Shown here: positions 26,866 to 36,212 of the stretch, piece by piece
Numbering within the stretch: position 1 is the first letter of the stretch
Layout of the letters: each line of letters starts with the position of its first letter
Assembly (NCBI GenBank): GCA_963781105.1
Contig: CAWAED010000006.1
Span: 13,111-77,110, forward strand
Origin: Palsa-295 sp963781105
Lineage (GTDB): Bacteria; Acidobacteriota; Terriglobia; Acidiferrales; UBA7541
Direction of reading: 5' to 3'
DNA length: 64,000 nt
The notes under the pieces: model-generated
What the model saw: only the letters and a program-made list of their open reading frames with translations
The model's database searches: none
What the model was told of the DNA's origin: nothing
Program-made: the position numbers and the translations under genes

Positions 26866-28257
26866 TTATGAAGTCAGTTCCTCCACCGAACGCGCCACCA
26901 TCATCGGCTGGCCCGTCGCCTGATTGATCAGAATGAATCCCACCACGCGAATCGAGATCGGCTGAGTTCCCTGCAAAGCTGACAAACCGCTCAAGTTGAT
27001 GAAGTTGGTGTCGTTGGTGGTCATCACCGTCGGCGGGCTGGGCAAAAGAACGCCTGCCGTCCAGTTGTCGTTCAATTGGAACGCGCCGGCATTGCCGTTT
27101 TGAATCACGGTGCTGCCCGGGACCCACGTGCCAGCCTGTCCTTGACGCCGCAGAACGACGCGGTGAACAGTCAAAGTGGATGTGCCGTTTGTCGTGGTGA
27201 GTTTGCCGCCGATTCCCACTCGCTGCCCTGGAGCCAACTCTGAATTGTTGAAGAGTAGTGTGGTCAAGGGAAGATTGATGTGCTCAATCATGTATTTTTC
27301 GGAGCCGTTCAATGCAAACGTTTCAATCTGTCCGTCCGAGACACCGTTCACCGCGGGAAGCAATTCACGCACATACAAATCCGCTGCCGTCGCTGGGCCC
27401 GTGGCCGGGCGGATGCTGGTGAAGAGTCCGCCCATGAAGAAATCATCGTTCGAGACAACTTCCACTTCCGACGCATCGATGGCATCAGTCACGGGATCCA
27501 GCGTGCCGGACACTTCCACAATCGTATTGGTGGTGAACGAATTAATCGCGGTGCTGGGATCGTCAAGCATCGTGCTGCCGTCCGTCGTCACCATCCATTG
27601 ACGTCCATGCGGTCCTTGAATCGTGAACGTGTTGTCGCCCGTGACTCCGACCACGCCGCCGTGAAAGTCGTCAATCGAAACCTGCGCGTCGGTGGAATTC
27701 AGCAGCGCCACTTCGAACATGGGATTCACTACGCCGGTCACTTGGCCGTTGCCGTCCGTTTGCAGCGATTTGCGCAAGTCAAACTCCATGCGCAAACCGA
27801 ACAGGTCCGCGTTGGAAACTACGACCGGCCGTGCGAAGTTCACCGTGACGCTCGATTGCGTCAACGTGCCATTGATTGTGCTGATCGTCGGCGGATTGTT
27901 GGTTGTATCGATGTAACCGATGACGGGAGAAGCAATGGTGATTGTCGCCGAGGTATAAGTGCCGGTCGGCACGGCCGTCAGATCGAGTAATTGGTGCAAA
28001 CCGCTCAATTGAGCGAAATCTACAATCTGGGGCTGCGACAGCACGCTCACGTTGGTGGTGCCGTTGTTCAACGTGATGCCGCTCACGTTCACCTCGCAAG
28101 AGATGACGCTGGGCAGCGGCGCATCAGTTCCAACGGTGTAAATCGAAGCTTGATCTTGAGACGTTGTCGGACCGGTGCCAGCCCCTCCGCCACAGCTGGA
28201 AAGCACCAGTGCGGCAAAAAGAGCTGCGAACACACCCATACCTTTAGGATTCCCCAT
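26866..28257 (-). CDS. Lipoprotein with DUF4382/DUF5666-type domains
   Basis: The 463-residue protein begins with a lipoprotein signal: hydrophobic residues 7-19, then LSSC with Cys 22, followed by Gly. Residues about 38-180 resemble DUF4382 (VGTDAPLPSVISCEVNVSGITL, SGLHQLLDLTAVPTGTYTSATITI), an immunoglobulin-like secreted domain. Residues about 195-455 show repeated beta segments with VxVSGTLDP and VGIGGKLTTTNG, like DUF5666. Function is unknown; the protein should sit at the outer membrane or periplasm. It converges on ku and diverges from the BON lipoprotein gene. Confidence 0.75.
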   Translation of the reverse strand: MGNPKGMGVFAALFAALVLSSCGGGAGTGPTTSQDQASIYTVGTDAPLPSVISCEVNVSGITLNNGTTNVSVLSQPQIVDFAQLSGLHQLLDLTAVPTGTYTSATITIASPVIGYIDTTNNPPTISTINGTLTQSSVTVNFARPVVVSNADLFGLRMEFDLRKSLQTDGNGQVTGVVNPMFEVALLNSTDAQVSIDDFHGGVVGVTGDNTFTIQGPHGRQWMVTTDGSTMLDDPSTAINSFTTNTIVEVSGTLDPVTDAIDASEVEVVSNDDFFMGGLFTSIRPATGPATAADLYVRELLPAVNGVSDGQIETFALNGSEKYMIEHINLPLTTLLFNNSELAPGQRVGIGGKLTTTNGTSTLTVHRVVLRRQGQAGTWVPGSTVIQNGNAGAFQLNDNWTAGVLLPSPPTVMTTNDTNFINLSGLSALQGTQPISIRVVGFILINQATGQPMMVARSVEELTS

Positions 28258-28548
28258 TGAATTTCTCCTTTTATTAGCAACTGATCGTTACTTGGAGCCA
28301 GGCCCCGTAATTCTGCTTGTGTGTGGAACCCAACCGATTTGGAAAAGTTGCGGGAATTTCGCAGGTAGGTGGGGGCCGAAAGTGAAGCGAATGTCGCGCC
28401 GCGATACCTCGCGGCCCAGCACATTGCTGATGCAGCACTTAAGCGGGCGCCTGCATCGTAGTAGAATAGCTGGCACCGTTGTGGAATTATTTTGATTCGT
28501 ACGGGGTGTGCGCCGCGCGAGCGTCGATTCGACCAGGGAGAGGTTCTC

Positions 28549-29649
28549 ATGGGCCATAGACTTGTGCTCGCGATCGCGGTGCTTTCCATTTTTTTCGCCA
28601 TTGGCTGCGCCAAGAAGGCAGACGACGCAGCGATCGTCACCAACATCCAATCGCAGATGTTTTCCGACCCGCAACTGAAGGGTTCGGACGTGAAAGTGAC
28701 TTCCACCGATGGAGAAGTGACGCTCAGTGGCACTGTGCCCGGCGACGCAGCTCGTCTGGACGCTTACAAGCTCGCTTTACAGACGGCTGGGGTGACGAAA
28801 GTCACCGATCAGATAAGCGTCGCGCCTGCGCAGCCTCCGAGCGCCGCAGATGCATCTGCGCTTAACGAACAGCCTGTGGCGCAAGCTCCACCGTCTGATG
28901 CCGTGCCGGTTCGAAAGCCGAAGGTTGCCAGTTCATCGCGAAAGAATCCGACTGCTCCGGCGGACGCTACGCCGCAAGAACCCGCACAGACCGCGGACGG
29001 GGTTCCCCCTCCTCCCCCAACCGCGATTGAAGCGAATGCGGCGCAACCTTCCGCGCCGTCAAGCGTCGTGCCTGTAGCACCGCCTGCACCCGCGCCCGCT
29101 CCGCAGCCGAAAAACGTGGTCATCCCGGCATCTTCCACGGTGTCAATTCGCATGATCGATGGCATCGATTCCTCAGTGAACCGTTCGGGCGAGATTTTCC
29201 ACGCATCGCTCGAGGCGCCGCTGGTTGTAGGCGATAGCGTAGTGGTTCCCAGGGGCGCGGACGTCTACGTGCGGCTCACGTCCGCGAGTTCCGCGGGCCA
29301 TCTGAAGGGAAAGAGCGAACTGCATCTCGAACTATTGAAGATGGACTTTCAAGGGCGTTCCTACGACCTTGCGAGCGACACTTACACGGAAGTGGGCAGC
29401 TCGCGCAGCGCGAACACGGCCAAAAAGGTTGGCGGTGGCGCGATTGCGGGCGCGCTTCTTGGCGGCCTCCTCGGTGGCGCGAAAGGCGCCGCGATTGGAG
29501 CGGGCGTTGGCGCCGGCGGAGGCGCCGTGTATCAAGGAGCGACCAAGGGCAAGCAAGTAAAAATTCCTGCCGAAACCAAGCTCGATTTTCAGCTCTCTCA
29601 GCCCGTTACCGTCACGGTGATGCCGCGTACTGACGTGCCGACGGAGTGA
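28549..29649 (+). CDS. BON-domain lipoprotein with glycine-zipper C-terminus
   Basis: The 366-residue protein has a lipoprotein signal ending FAIGC (Cys about 18). One BON domain follows at about 25-90 (IVTNIQSQMFSDPQLKGSDVKV, then DGEVTLSGTVP), a domain linked to phospholipid or polysaccharide binding. A long Pro/Ala linker covers about 95-200. A beta domain at 205-300 contains a VVVPRGADVYVRL segment, and a Gly-rich stretch (GGGAIAGALLGGLLGGAKG) resembles glycine-zipper membrane segments. The start ATG 28549 follows GGAGAGG. The 28258-28548 gap is the divergent control region and shows no assigned promoter. Confidence 0.8.
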   Translation: MGHRLVLAIAVLSIFFAIGCAKKADDAAIVTNIQSQMFSDPQLKGSDVKVTSTDGEVTLSGTVPGDAARLDAYKLALQTAGVTKVTDQISVAPAQPPSAADASALNEQPVAQAPPSDAVPVRKPKVASSSRKNPTAPADATPQEPAQTADGVPPPPPTAIEANAAQPSAPSSVVPVAPPAPAPAPQPKNVVIPASSTVSIRMIDGIDSSVNRSGEIFHASLEAPLVVGDSVVVPRGADVYVRLTSASSAGHLKGKSELHLELLKMDFQGRSYDLASDTYTEVGSSRSANTAKKVGGGAIAGALLGGLLGGAKGAAIGAGVGAGGGAVYQGATKGKQVKIPAETKLDFQLSQPVTVTVMPRTDVPTE

Positions 29650-29821
29650 ACGCGCGCACTGCGAATGGTGAACTTCGAACCACAAGACGCTTCTCGACCA
29701 CCGTCGCGCCGTCCTCGATTAGCCGCCGCGACACTTCGGGAATCGCATTGCTTTCCTGCCTTGCACGTCAGCGCGCAGTTGTTTACGATTGCTTGTGGAC
29801 TGCATCGCGCGAATGTAACGA

Positions 29822-32659
29822 ATGATCGGCGAAACAATTTCCCATTACCGAATTCTGGACCCGCTTGGGAGCGGCGGAATGGGCCAAGTCTTTCGCGCCG
29901 AAGACACCCGCCTCGGACGCCAAGTTGCGCTCAAATTCCTATCCGTAGAGCTTGCCCGCGACCCCGCATCGCTTGAACGATTCCAGCGCGAAGCGCGCGC
30001 CGCTTCCTCGCTGAATCATCCGGGCATCTGCACGATCTATGACGTGGGCGAGCACAGCGGCCGCCCGTACCTGGTGATGGAAGTACTCGAAGGGCAGACG
30101 CTGCGCGAGCGAATCGCCGGCCGCCCCATGGCGATCGACGCCTTGCTGGATATCGGCGCCCAGATTGCCGATGCGCTGGACGCCGCACATTCCCGCGGAA
30201 TCATTCATCGCGATATCAAGCCAGCCAATATCTTCATCTCGTCGCGGGGACAGGCGAAAATTCTCGATTTTGGATTGGCGAAGCAGGCTGCCGCGCGCCG
30301 CGTCGGCGAAGCCGTCGGTGCCGGCAATTCGGTGACGCAGCCAACCACCGACAACCTATTCCTTACTAGCCCAGGCTCGGCGATCGGGACCGTGGCGTAT
30401 ATGTCTCCGGAGCAAGCGCGCGGCGAAGACCTCGACGCACGCACCGATCTTTTCAGCCTCGGCGCAGTGCTGTACGAAATGTCCACAGGGCAGGCTGCGT
30501 TCAACGGAAATACTTCTGCGGTTGTTTTCGATGCAATTTTGAATCGCACGCCTGCGTCGCCATCGTCCATCAATCCCAATGTTCCACCCAAGCTGGAAGA
30601 TCTCATCGGCAAGGCTCTGGAAAAGGATCGCGACTACCGCTATCAGACGGCTGCCGAGCTGCGCGGCGACCTAAAGCGTCTAAGACGTGACACCGATTCT
30701 GGACGCGTTGCCAGCGGTTCGACAACCTCGTGGGCCGCGGCGAGCCCGGCAGCAGGGGGCCTCCCGCCATCCGCGCCGTCCTCAGGAGCGAGACCCGCTT
30801 CGACGCAACTCCCGGCGGAAAGTCCGATGGCAACGACCGCAGCGATTCCGCTGCGCAAGGCGTTTCCGTGGATGAAAGTTGCGGGAGCGGCGATTGTGAT
30901 CGCGGCTTTTGTTGCGCTGGTGCTGCATTTGCGCACGCCGCAGCCGCACCAGACGACCCCGTCCTTTTCGCAGATGGTAATTTCTCCGCTCACCTCCACC
31001 GGTAACATCCACTCCGCCACCATTTCCGCGGATGGCAAATGGGTGGCCTACGTAGCGGACGTGAAAGGCTCTCACGGCATCTGGATTCGCCAAGTGGCTA
31101 CAGGCAGCACGGCTCAAGTGGAGATCGGTTCTCCGGGTGAGATCGAAGGGCTTACTTTTTCGCCGGATAGCAACTATTTATTTTTCGTCAAGCGTGACGA
31201 GGCCGCAGGAGTGGGAACCGTGTTTCAAGTAGCGTCGCTAGGCGGCGCGCCGCGGCAAATTATGGTGGATGTGGATAGCCCGATCAGTTTTTCGCCCGAT
31301 GGCAAGCGCTTCGTCTTCGTGAGGCAGGTCAGTAAGGCGAAGACTTCGAATCTTATCATCGCGAACGCAGACGGAACGGGAGAGCAAAACCTGCAAGTCC
31401 TGACGAACCCGCCGCGCTTTTCCAGTGATGGACCGGCATGGTCTCCCGATGGCAAGCGGATCGCAGTGGCGGACAATCCCACGGGAGAATTCGATAGGTC
31501 CGCGGTCGACGTCGTGGATATTGAGTCCAAAGCGAAAACTCGCGTTGGCTCTGCCGACTGGATCGCCCCGGACCAGATGGCATGGCTGCCCGATGGGTCC
31601 GCCATCCTATTCAATGCGCGCGTCGCCAAGAGTTCCCTGAACGCCCAACTTTTTGAGCTGAGCTACCCGGGCGCCGAAGTTCGTCGCATCACGAACGATC
31701 TGAACTTTTACAGCGGAACCAGCATCACGTCCGACGGCGCCGATCTCGCGACTGTTCAGGTGACTCTCACCGGCAACTTGTGGGTGGCGGGCTTCGGCAG
31801 CGCCGCTTCCTTCTCACCGCCGCGCGAGATTACGAGCGGCATCAGCCGCGCCGATGGTATTTCCGGGATTATCTGGACGTCAGACGGCAAGCTTATCTAT
31901 TCGTACTACACCTCTGGAACCATTCAACTCGCCAGCGCCGCGCCGGACGGCACCGATGTCCACGATATCGCTCCGCGCGTCGTCACCCCCAGTTGGCTTT
32001 CGAACTGCGGTGATGGAAAACACTTCGTATTCAGCATGGGCGGTGGCACGGGGGGCAGCGCGATATGGCGCGCGGACATGGACGGTTCCAACGTCACGCA
32101 ACTGAGCACCAGCCAGATAGCGGTGCACCCCAACTGCTCACCCGACGGTAAATTCGTGGTTTACGTGAATGTAGTGGGCAATTCCACGCGCCTCATGAAA
32201 GTTGGCATTGACGGCGGCGCTGCCAGCGAAATCTCCAAAGCCGATGCGTTTAACCCCGTCATCTCGCCGGATGGGGCTTCGGTGGCTGCTCTTTATCAAC
32301 CAGACCCATCCAAGCATCCGAGTCTGGCGGTTATAGGGTTAGCGGGCGGCGAAGTACGCAACGTTTATAACCTCCCTGTGGAAGCACAAGAAGCCATCAA
32401 CGGCGACGGCGGCCAAAAACTCGCCTGGATAAACGACGGCCGCGCGATTTTGTATCCGGTCAATAACGACGGAGTGGTGACGCTCTGGGCGCAGCCTGTC
32501 GGACCGCAGGGAAGCCCTTCGGCCCCAGCGAAACAGGTGATGAACTTGGGTCCGGATTTCCAATGGGGCGCTTACGCCTTGTCTCCTGACGGCAAACAAA
32601 TCGTCTATGCGCATGGCCGCCACGTCACTGATGCCGTCCTTATTTCGCACTTCCACTGA
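29822..32659 (+). CDS. Membrane Ser/Thr protein kinase with PD40/TolB-like propeller
   Basis: The 945-residue protein has a PknB-type kinase (about 1-285): GSGGMG loop 16-21, Lys38, catalytic HRD-type HRDIKPAN with Asp131, and DFGLAK with Asp149, then GTVAYMSPEQARGEDLDART. All catalytic residues are present. A Ser/Pro/Ala linker leads to a membrane helix near 352-371 and an outer domain of PD40 blades (SPDGKRFVFVR, SPDGKRIAVAD, SPDGKFVVYVN, SPDGKQIVYAHG). The propeller may sense ligands or partners; this is inference. The M24 peptidase gene starts 19 bases after its stop, so the two may be co-expressed. Confidence 0.93.
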   Translation: MIGETISHYRILDPLGSGGMGQVFRAEDTRLGRQVALKFLSVELARDPASLERFQREARAASSLNHPGICTIYDVGEHSGRPYLVMEVLEGQTLRERIAGRPMAIDALLDIGAQIADALDAAHSRGIIHRDIKPANIFISSRGQAKILDFGLAKQAAARRVGEAVGAGNSVTQPTTDNLFLTSPGSAIGTVAYMSPEQARGEDLDARTDLFSLGAVLYEMSTGQAAFNGNTSAVVFDAILNRTPASPSSINPNVPPKLEDLIGKALEKDRDYRYQTAAELRGDLKRLRRDTDSGRVASGSTTSWAAASPAAGGLPPSAPSSGARPASTQLPAESPMATTAAIPLRKAFPWMKVAGAAIVIAAFVALVLHLRTPQPHQTTPSFSQMVISPLTSTGNIHSATISADGKWVAYVADVKGSHGIWIRQVATGSTAQVEIGSPGEIEGLTFSPDSNYLFFVKRDEAAGVGTVFQVASLGGAPRQIMVDVDSPISFSPDGKRFVFVRQVSKAKTSNLIIANADGTGEQNLQVLTNPPRFSSDGPAWSPDGKRIAVADNPTGEFDRSAVDVVDIESKAKTRVGSADWIAPDQMAWLPDGSAILFNARVAKSSLNAQLFELSYPGAEVRRITNDLNFYSGTSITSDGADLATVQVTLTGNLWVAGFGSAASFSPPREITSGISRADGISGIIWTSDGKLIYSYYTSGTIQLASAAPDGTDVHDIAPRVVTPSWLSNCGDGKHFVFSMGGGTGGSAIWRADMDGSNVTQLSTSQIAVHPNCSPDGKFVVYVNVVGNSTRLMKVGIDGGAASEISKADAFNPVISPDGASVAALYQPDPSKHPSLAVIGLAGGEVRNVYNLPVEAQEAINGDGGQKLAWINDGRAILYPVNNDGVVTLWAQPVGPQGSPSAPAKQVMNLGPDFQWGAYALSPDGKQIVYAHGRHVTDAVLISHFH

Positions 32660-32678
32660 TCTTTCATCGGAGAACCTC

Positions 32679-33980
32679 GTGAAAATTTCGCGGCGTGATG
32701 TGTTCAAGAACGCGTCGTTTGCGTTTGGTGGCGTCGCAATTGAGACGACTTTCAGTCGCGCGATTCCGCGGCGGAGGGCGCCCGAGCAGACTGCTGAACC
32801 GCTTCCACCCGCGTTCGGTTCGTTGAAACCGTTCGGCGATCGCGTGAAACCGATTCGCACCGAAGAACTGCAGGCGCGCATCGCGCACGCACAGCAATTA
32901 ATGACGGACACGAAGCCGCGTTTCGAAGCACTGTACGTCACTCCTAGCACCACGCTCGTCTATTACACCGGCATCCACTGGTGGCCCAGCGAACGGATTC
33001 TAGCGTTGCTGATTCCACGCCAGGGCGATCCCTTGCTGGTTTCTCCCGCGTTCGAGGAAGGCCGTTTGCGCGAGCAGATGCGCTGGCCGATGGAGCTTCG
33101 CGTCTGGCAGGAAGATGAGAGCCCTTACGCGATAATTGAGAAATGGTTCGGGGAACGTGGGATTCGCGCCGGTCAAGTCGGCGTCGAAGAAACCACGCGC
33201 TACGTGTTCTTCGACGGCCTGCGCTGTGCGGCCAGCTCGCTTGACTATGCGAGCGGCGATCCCATCACCGTCGGCTGCCGCGCGCAAAAAAGCGCGCACG
33301 AATTGGAATTGATGAGGCTGGCCTGTTCCGCAACTTTCGACGTGTACAAGGCGACTTTCGCGTCACTGCGTGAGGGCATGACTCAACGTGAAGTTTCCGA
33401 CTTAGTGGTGCGCGGATATTCTCAAATGGGATTGCGCGGCGAGGCATCGGTGTTTTTTGGAGCCTCTTCGGCGCTTCCGCATGGCTCGCGCGACGAACAG
33501 GTTCTGCGTGAAGGCATGGGCGTGATGATTGACGACGGCACCACGGTCGAGGGCTATCAATCGGATGTCACGCGGATGGGTGTTCTCGGTAAGCCGCCCG
33601 AAAAATTGCAGCATGCATTTGAAATTGTTCGGAGCGCTCAGAATGCGGCGCTAGCCGCAGCTGTTGCGGGACGTGAATGCGGCTCGGTGGACGATGCGGC
33701 ACGCAAAGTGATCACCGACGCTGGATTTGGTCCGGGGTACAAATATTTTTCGCATCGCCTGGGCCACGGCATCGGCATGGATGGGCACGAATGGCCGTAT
33801 CTCGTGCGCGGTAACCCCACCATCCTCAGACCCGGCATGACATTTTCAAATGAGCCGGGAATCTATGTGGTGGGCGACTATGGATTGCGCTGCGAAGACG
33901 ACATGGTCATCTCGGAATCCGGCGCAGCGCAGCTTCTGACGCGCGGCTTCCAACCATCCCTCGAAACTCCGATTGCATAA
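32679..33980 (+). CDS. M24-family metallopeptidase (Xaa-Pro peptidase-like) with Tat signal
   Basis: The 433-residue protein starts at GTG 32679, with GGAG six bases upstream. The N-terminus SRRDVFKNASFAFGGVA fits a twin-arginine signal, so export after folding is likely. A creatinase-type N-domain covers about 45-190. The pita-bread domain follows with metal ligands in MIDDGTTVEGYQSDVTR (two Asp), HRLGHGIGMDGHE (His), SNEPGIYV (Glu) and CEDDMVIS (Glu). Members cleave Xaa-Pro peptide bonds or related substrates; the substrate here is not known. It is probably co-transcribed with the kinase. Confidence 0.9.
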   Translation: MKISRRDVFKNASFAFGGVAIETTFSRAIPRRRAPEQTAEPLPPAFGSLKPFGDRVKPIRTEELQARIAHAQQLMTDTKPRFEALYVTPSTTLVYYTGIHWWPSERILALLIPRQGDPLLVSPAFEEGRLREQMRWPMELRVWQEDESPYAIIEKWFGERGIRAGQVGVEETTRYVFFDGLRCAASSLDYASGDPITVGCRAQKSAHELELMRLACSATFDVYKATFASLREGMTQREVSDLVVRGYSQMGLRGEASVFFGASSALPHGSRDEQVLREGMGVMIDDGTTVEGYQSDVTRMGVLGKPPEKLQHAFEIVRSAQNAALAAAVAGRECGSVDDAARKVITDAGFGPGYKYFSHRLGHGIGMDGHEWPYLVRGNPTILRPGMTFSNEPGIYVVGDYGLRCEDDMVISESGAAQLLTRGFQPSLETPIA

Positions 33981-33993
33981 CGCAGTGCGCACC

Positions 33994-35040
33994 CTACCGA
34001 GCTGATTCTTCCGCCGCAAGAGTTTCGTTCGGGTTCGAGTCACTTAAGCCACGACCTAGATGTGATTGATTCCTGCAATACTCCACAATTCTCGCTTCTG
34101 CCCAAAACCGCTCGCCGCCGTCTTCGCGCGAGATGAACGCGCAATGACCGCCGTGCTCTGTGGCGATCAGCGTGATGCGGGGATTGGCGTGAATGGCGGG
34201 ATTTTGAAATGGCTCGAAGGGCACGAACGGATCGTCTTTCGACGTGATGATCAGCGTGGGCACGCGAATTTCGGAGATCACGCGCCCGGCGCTTGACCGC
34301 ACGTAGTAATCGCTCGCATCGGCAAACCCGCAATAGCGCGCCGTGATTACATCGTCGAAGTCCCTTACGGTGCCAATCCGGCGAAAACCGGAAACGCCGC
34401 GAAGTTCGTAAAGCTGCGGGAATAGACTCGCTTTATAACGCATGCGGCGCTTCAGCCGCGTCACGAAGTGATGCTCGTAAATGAAATTGCGTGGCGCGGC
34501 GAGCGCGTCCGCGCAAGAGGCTAGATCGAGCGCGGGGGCTACGGCGATCACCGCGCGAAGCGCAGCCGGGGCCGAATCGCCCATGTCCCCGGCCATCTTC
34601 AAGACCAGGTTCCCGCCCATCGAGAATCCTGCGGCGAAAATTTCCGGTAGCCCATCACCCTCGATCAGTTCCAGCACCACGGCGTTTATATCGCAGCTCA
34701 AGCCGGAGTGGTACAGCGTGGAAGTCAATTGTTCCGTACCGCCGCAATTCCGTTGATTCAACCGCACTACGTTGAAGCCCGCCAGCCAAGCTTTTTCCGC
34801 CGTTCCGCGCATGTAATTCGATTCGCAGGATCCTTCCAGGCCGTGCAGCAGCACCAGCGTGGGATGTTCGCGCGGATTTTGTTGCCAATGGCATTCGCCG
34901 CGCACCTGTGTCCCCGGCTCGATTTCAAACAGCCGCGACACACTTTTGCCCAGCATCGGCACGGAGCGCGGCCAGAAATTCGCGGCAATGGTCATCGCGT
35001 GGGGATTGCGCAGCAGGCTGAGTGGGACGAATTCTTTCAC
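33994..35040 (-). CDS. YheT-type alpha/beta hydrolase
   Basis: The 348-residue protein matches COG0429/YheT hydrolases: LVLLHGLEGSCESNYMRG at the oxyanion-hole strand, nucleophile elbow GFSMGGN (Ser near residue 146), an acid in TSKDDPFVP, and the terminal His in TEHGGHCAF. The N-terminal RNPHAMTIAANFWPR is typical of the group. The physiological substrate is unknown; esterase activity is expected from the family. It converges with the M24 gene across 13 bases. Confidence 0.9.
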   Translation of the reverse strand: MKEFVPLSLLRNPHAMTIAANFWPRSVPMLGKSVSRLFEIEPGTQVRGECHWQQNPREHPTLVLLHGLEGSCESNYMRGTAEKAWLAGFNVVRLNQRNCGGTEQLTSTLYHSGLSCDINAVVLELIEGDGLPEIFAAGFSMGGNLVLKMAGDMGDSAPAALRAVIAVAPALDLASCADALAAPRNFIYEHHFVTRLKRRMRYKASLFPQLYELRGVSGFRRIGTVRDFDDVITARYCGFADASDYYVRSSAGRVISEIRVPTLIITSKDDPFVPFEPFQNPAIHANPRITLIATEHGGHCAFISREDGGERFWAEARIVEYCRNQSHLGRGLSDSNPNETLAAEESAR

Positions 35041-35101
35041 CGCTTACATGGTAGGGAGTCCGGGCGTTTCGCGCAACCGTCCACCGGACTTCGTTGAAAA
35101 T

Positions 35102-35617
35102 TCATTTCGATTCAGGCCTGAGATCCTTGGCCATCAGAACCTCGTCGTAATAGCGTCCGTCTTGCTTCAAGGCGTTGCGCTCGATCCCGTATTCCACGAA
35201 GCCCAGGCTAGCATAGAGGTGTCGCGCTGGTTCGTTGTCGCTCACGACGGTCAATTGGAGTGTTTCCACGTGCTGCCGCGCGAAATCAATCACCGCTTCC
35301 GCCAGACGTCGGCCCACGCCCGCTTTTCTAGATCCGGCTCGAACGTACATGCCCCACAGCATCGCCTTATGCGCGTCCTTTGCGCCTTCTCGCCGCATGA
35401 ATCCTGCAATACCCACAAGCTCTGCATTAAGGAAAGCGCCGAAAACCGGAGAATTGGTCAAGCGTTCCCTAAATCGTTCGAGAGGTCGCTCGCTTTCGGC
35501 TTCAAAGGTGCTGCCGAATGCCTCCGGGCTGGAGCGCAGCGCTTCTAAGCGGATCTCGCGATACGCGGCGGCCTCTGAAGGAGCCAACTGCCGAATGTGA
35601 ATTTGCGCCGTGCTCAC
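35102..35617 (-). CDS. GNAT-family N-acetyltransferase
   Basis: The 171-residue protein has the GNAT fold: an N-terminal IRQLAPSEAAAYREIRLEAL strand-helix, acetyl-CoA motif A as GMYVRAGSRKAGVGRRLAEAVIDFA (R/Q-x-x-G-x-G/A type), and motif B as NEPARHLYASLGFVEYG. The acceptor is unknown. I prefer the GTG at 35617 because homologous sequence starts there; in-frame codons further upstream would add about 38 residues with no domain. No strong ribosome-binding site is visible, so the exact start is uncertain. Confidence 0.82.
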   Translation of the reverse strand: MSTAQIHIRQLAPSEAAAYREIRLEALRSSPEAFGSTFEAESERPLERFRERLTNSPVFGAFLNAELVGIAGFMRREGAKDAHKAMLWGMYVRAGSRKAGVGRRLAEAVIDFARQHVETLQLTVVSDNEPARHLYASLGFVEYGIERNALKQDGRYYDEVLMAKDLRPESK

Positions 35618-35775
35618 GCTAGAGTCGTAACTGAGAGTTCGAATAATCGCAACAGTGAAATGAGCTCCTCTTGGCGCGCCGGAAGGCTCGGTATGCCCGC
35701 GACGATAATTCGCGAAAAAGGAAAAGCGCATAGAGCGGGCAGCGCTGCTCTATGCGCTCGGGTAGTCGTCATTTT

Positions 35776-36014
35776 CTAAAAGAAATACGTGCGACTGGCA
35801 CCGTCAAGCTTGCCACTTTTCAGGCAACAGCGCTTGAAACCGACGCCCGGAGTCGCACGGACACAAGTCATTTCGCCCGAGCTTTTCCACAAGCTCCTTT
35901 TCTCCGTGAACGACTCGAGAGCCTCGCTTAACCTGCTTTTCGGACGGATAGCCCTTGCGGCGTTTACTGCTGCGCTCGAAAGCAGGATTGGTCTTCGTTA
36001 TGGATGGTTCGCAT
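35776..36014 (-). pseudogene. SEC-C zinc-motif mini-protein broken by two frameshifts
   Basis: An ATG at 36014 with a perfect AGGAGG six bases upstream opens a frame that stops after 16 codons. The next frame then reads KRRKGYPSEKQ, SRVVHGEKELVEKLGRND and LCPCDSGRRF, and a third frame supplies KRCCLKSGKLDGA and stops with TAG at 35776-35778. Joined, these give an SEC-C protein of about 79 residues (CPCxSGxxFKRCC). The length, 239 bases, is 79 codons plus two, matching two single-base insertions. One is the extra C in TTTCAAG (about 35832); the other lies within the first 16 codons. Asp replaces the usual Gly in CPCGSG. The gene is dead as read, unless these are sequence errors. Confidence 0.75.
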
Positions 36015-36074
36015 GGCAGACCTCCTGGGTGGAATGAACAATTCTAGCACGCGCGGGAGTGTTGTTGCGCCTGC

Positions 36075-36103
36075 TTGATTTCATTCGCTGATGCACATAA
36101 AAT
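36075..36103 (+). promoter_or_regulatory. Promoter of guaB
   Basis: TTGATT (36075-36080) and TAAAAT (36098-36103) with a 17-base spacer form a good promoter. The start near 36110 leaves a leader of about 103 bases. Confidence 0.7.
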
Positions 36104-36149
36104 GAAAGTTCAATAATGAAGGTTTGCCGCTACAGATGAGTTTCCTACG

Positions 36150-36172
36150 AGCCCAGCGCACGATGCTGGGCT
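36150..36172 (+). promoter_or_regulatory. Hairpin in the guaB leader
   Basis: AGCCCAGC (36150-36157) pairs perfectly with GCTGGGCT (36165-36172) around a 7-base loop, between the guaB promoter and its start codon. No T-run follows, so it is not a typical terminator. It might affect mRNA stability or bind a regulator; no known purine riboswitch core is apparent. Confidence 0.5.
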
Positions 36173-36212
36173 TCGGTGTATTTAGGGACGATTTGAACTC
36201 ACAGGAGAGGAA

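Noticed and set aside
34025..34045. GGTTCGAGTC, a tRNA T-arm-like string
   Set aside because: No acceptor or anticodon arms can be folded around it, and it lies in the 3' coding part of the YheT-type hydrolase.
35789..36037. 82-codon plus-strand frame ahead of guaB
   Set aside because: It is antisense to the broken SEC-C gene, which has a perfect ribosome-binding site and a recognisable zinc motif on the minus strand.
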